NCBI GenBank assembly: GCA_902615165.1
Contig: CACMNZ010000016.1
Location: 1-16,205, forward strand
Length of the DNA stretch: 16,205 nucleotides
From: an uncultured Prochlorococcus sp.
Lineage (GTDB): Bacteria; Cyanobacteriota; Cyanobacteriia; PCC-6307; Cyanobiaceae
Direction: 5' to 3'
Shown piece after piece: positions 16,137 to 16,205 of the stretch. The translations under genes and the position numbers were made by a program. Each line of letters opens with the position of its first letter. Within the stretch, counting starts at the first letter, position 1. The notes under the pieces are model-generated. The model was not told the DNA's origin, ran no database searches, and worked only from the letters and a program-made list of their open reading frames with translations.

Positions 16137-16205
16137 TTATTCAATAGGTTCTTTAGAAGAAATATTCATGCGTAATAATTCATGAATAAATGGTTCAAGT
16201 CCGCC
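16137..16205 (-). CDS. C-terminal 22 residues of an unidentified gene, cut by the window edge
   Basis: The frame on the - strand is open from the right edge to the TAA at 16139-16137 and yields a protein-like tail (..GGLEPFIHELL.. ending RMNISSKEPIE). The 3-nt spacing to the ATG of the DUF3285 gene supports a real upstream cistron of the same operon. In many bacteria a phoH gene precedes ybeY, but this tail does not resemble a PhoH C-terminus to me, so no identity is given. Confidence 0.6.
   Translation of the reverse strand, partial: GGLEPFIHELLRMNISSKEPIE

Overview
The window is a compact, strongly AT-rich stretch of bacterial chromosome that looks like a picocyanobacterium of the high-light Prochlorococcus type. 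The reasons are the very low GC content, intergenic gaps of 0-80 bp (one of 212 bp), few Shine-Dalgarno sequences, a small DUF3285 protein and protein sequences that read like marine cyanobacterial orthologues (Pgk, RbgA, Rel, MnmE, ArgS). This assignment comes from recognition, not from a database search. Almost everything present is core housekeeping. I see no phage, insertion sequence, CRISPR array, tRNA or rRNA, and no stretch of 300 bp or more without a gene.

Layout, left to right. A gene cut by the left edge (unknown function, + strand) runs tail-to-tail into pgk (- strand). The 212-bp gap upstream of pgk is the only roomy intergenic region; it contains a GTA-N8-TAC palindrome with a correctly spaced TAN3T box facing pgk, the textbook layout of an NtcA-activated promoter. 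Divergent from pgk, rbgA and an rluD-type pseudouridine synthase overlap by 10 nt and both act on the large ribosomal subunit. They converge, with an 8-nt overlap, on a stand-alone double-ATPase ABC protein (- strand). Divergent from that is a bifunctional (p)ppGpp synthetase/hydrolase, which converges on a small DUF2062 membrane protein (- strand). A + strand run of mnmE, nadC, argS and a HisC-like aminotransferase follows, the last two sharing one base (TAATG).

The right third is a tightly packed - strand cluster, probably one operon: an unidentified gene cut by the right edge, a DUF3285 membrane protein, ybeY, dgkA, trpG and a secreted or periplasmic metallo-beta-lactamase-fold protein. 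Gaps are 2-20 nt. The last gene overlaps the end of the aminotransferase gene by 4 nt.

Together the genes cover carbon fixation and glycolysis (Pgk), ribosome and tRNA maturation (RbgA, RluD, YbeY, MnmE, ArgS), the stringent response (Rel), NAD, tryptophan/folate and possibly histidine synthesis, and lipid-carrier phosphorylation. I did not find a clearly new multi-gene system. The most interesting signals are the NtcA-like promoter of pgk, the MBL-fold protein that has lost most of its metal-binding motif, and the fact that all four convergent gene pairs end within 18 bp of each other or overlap.
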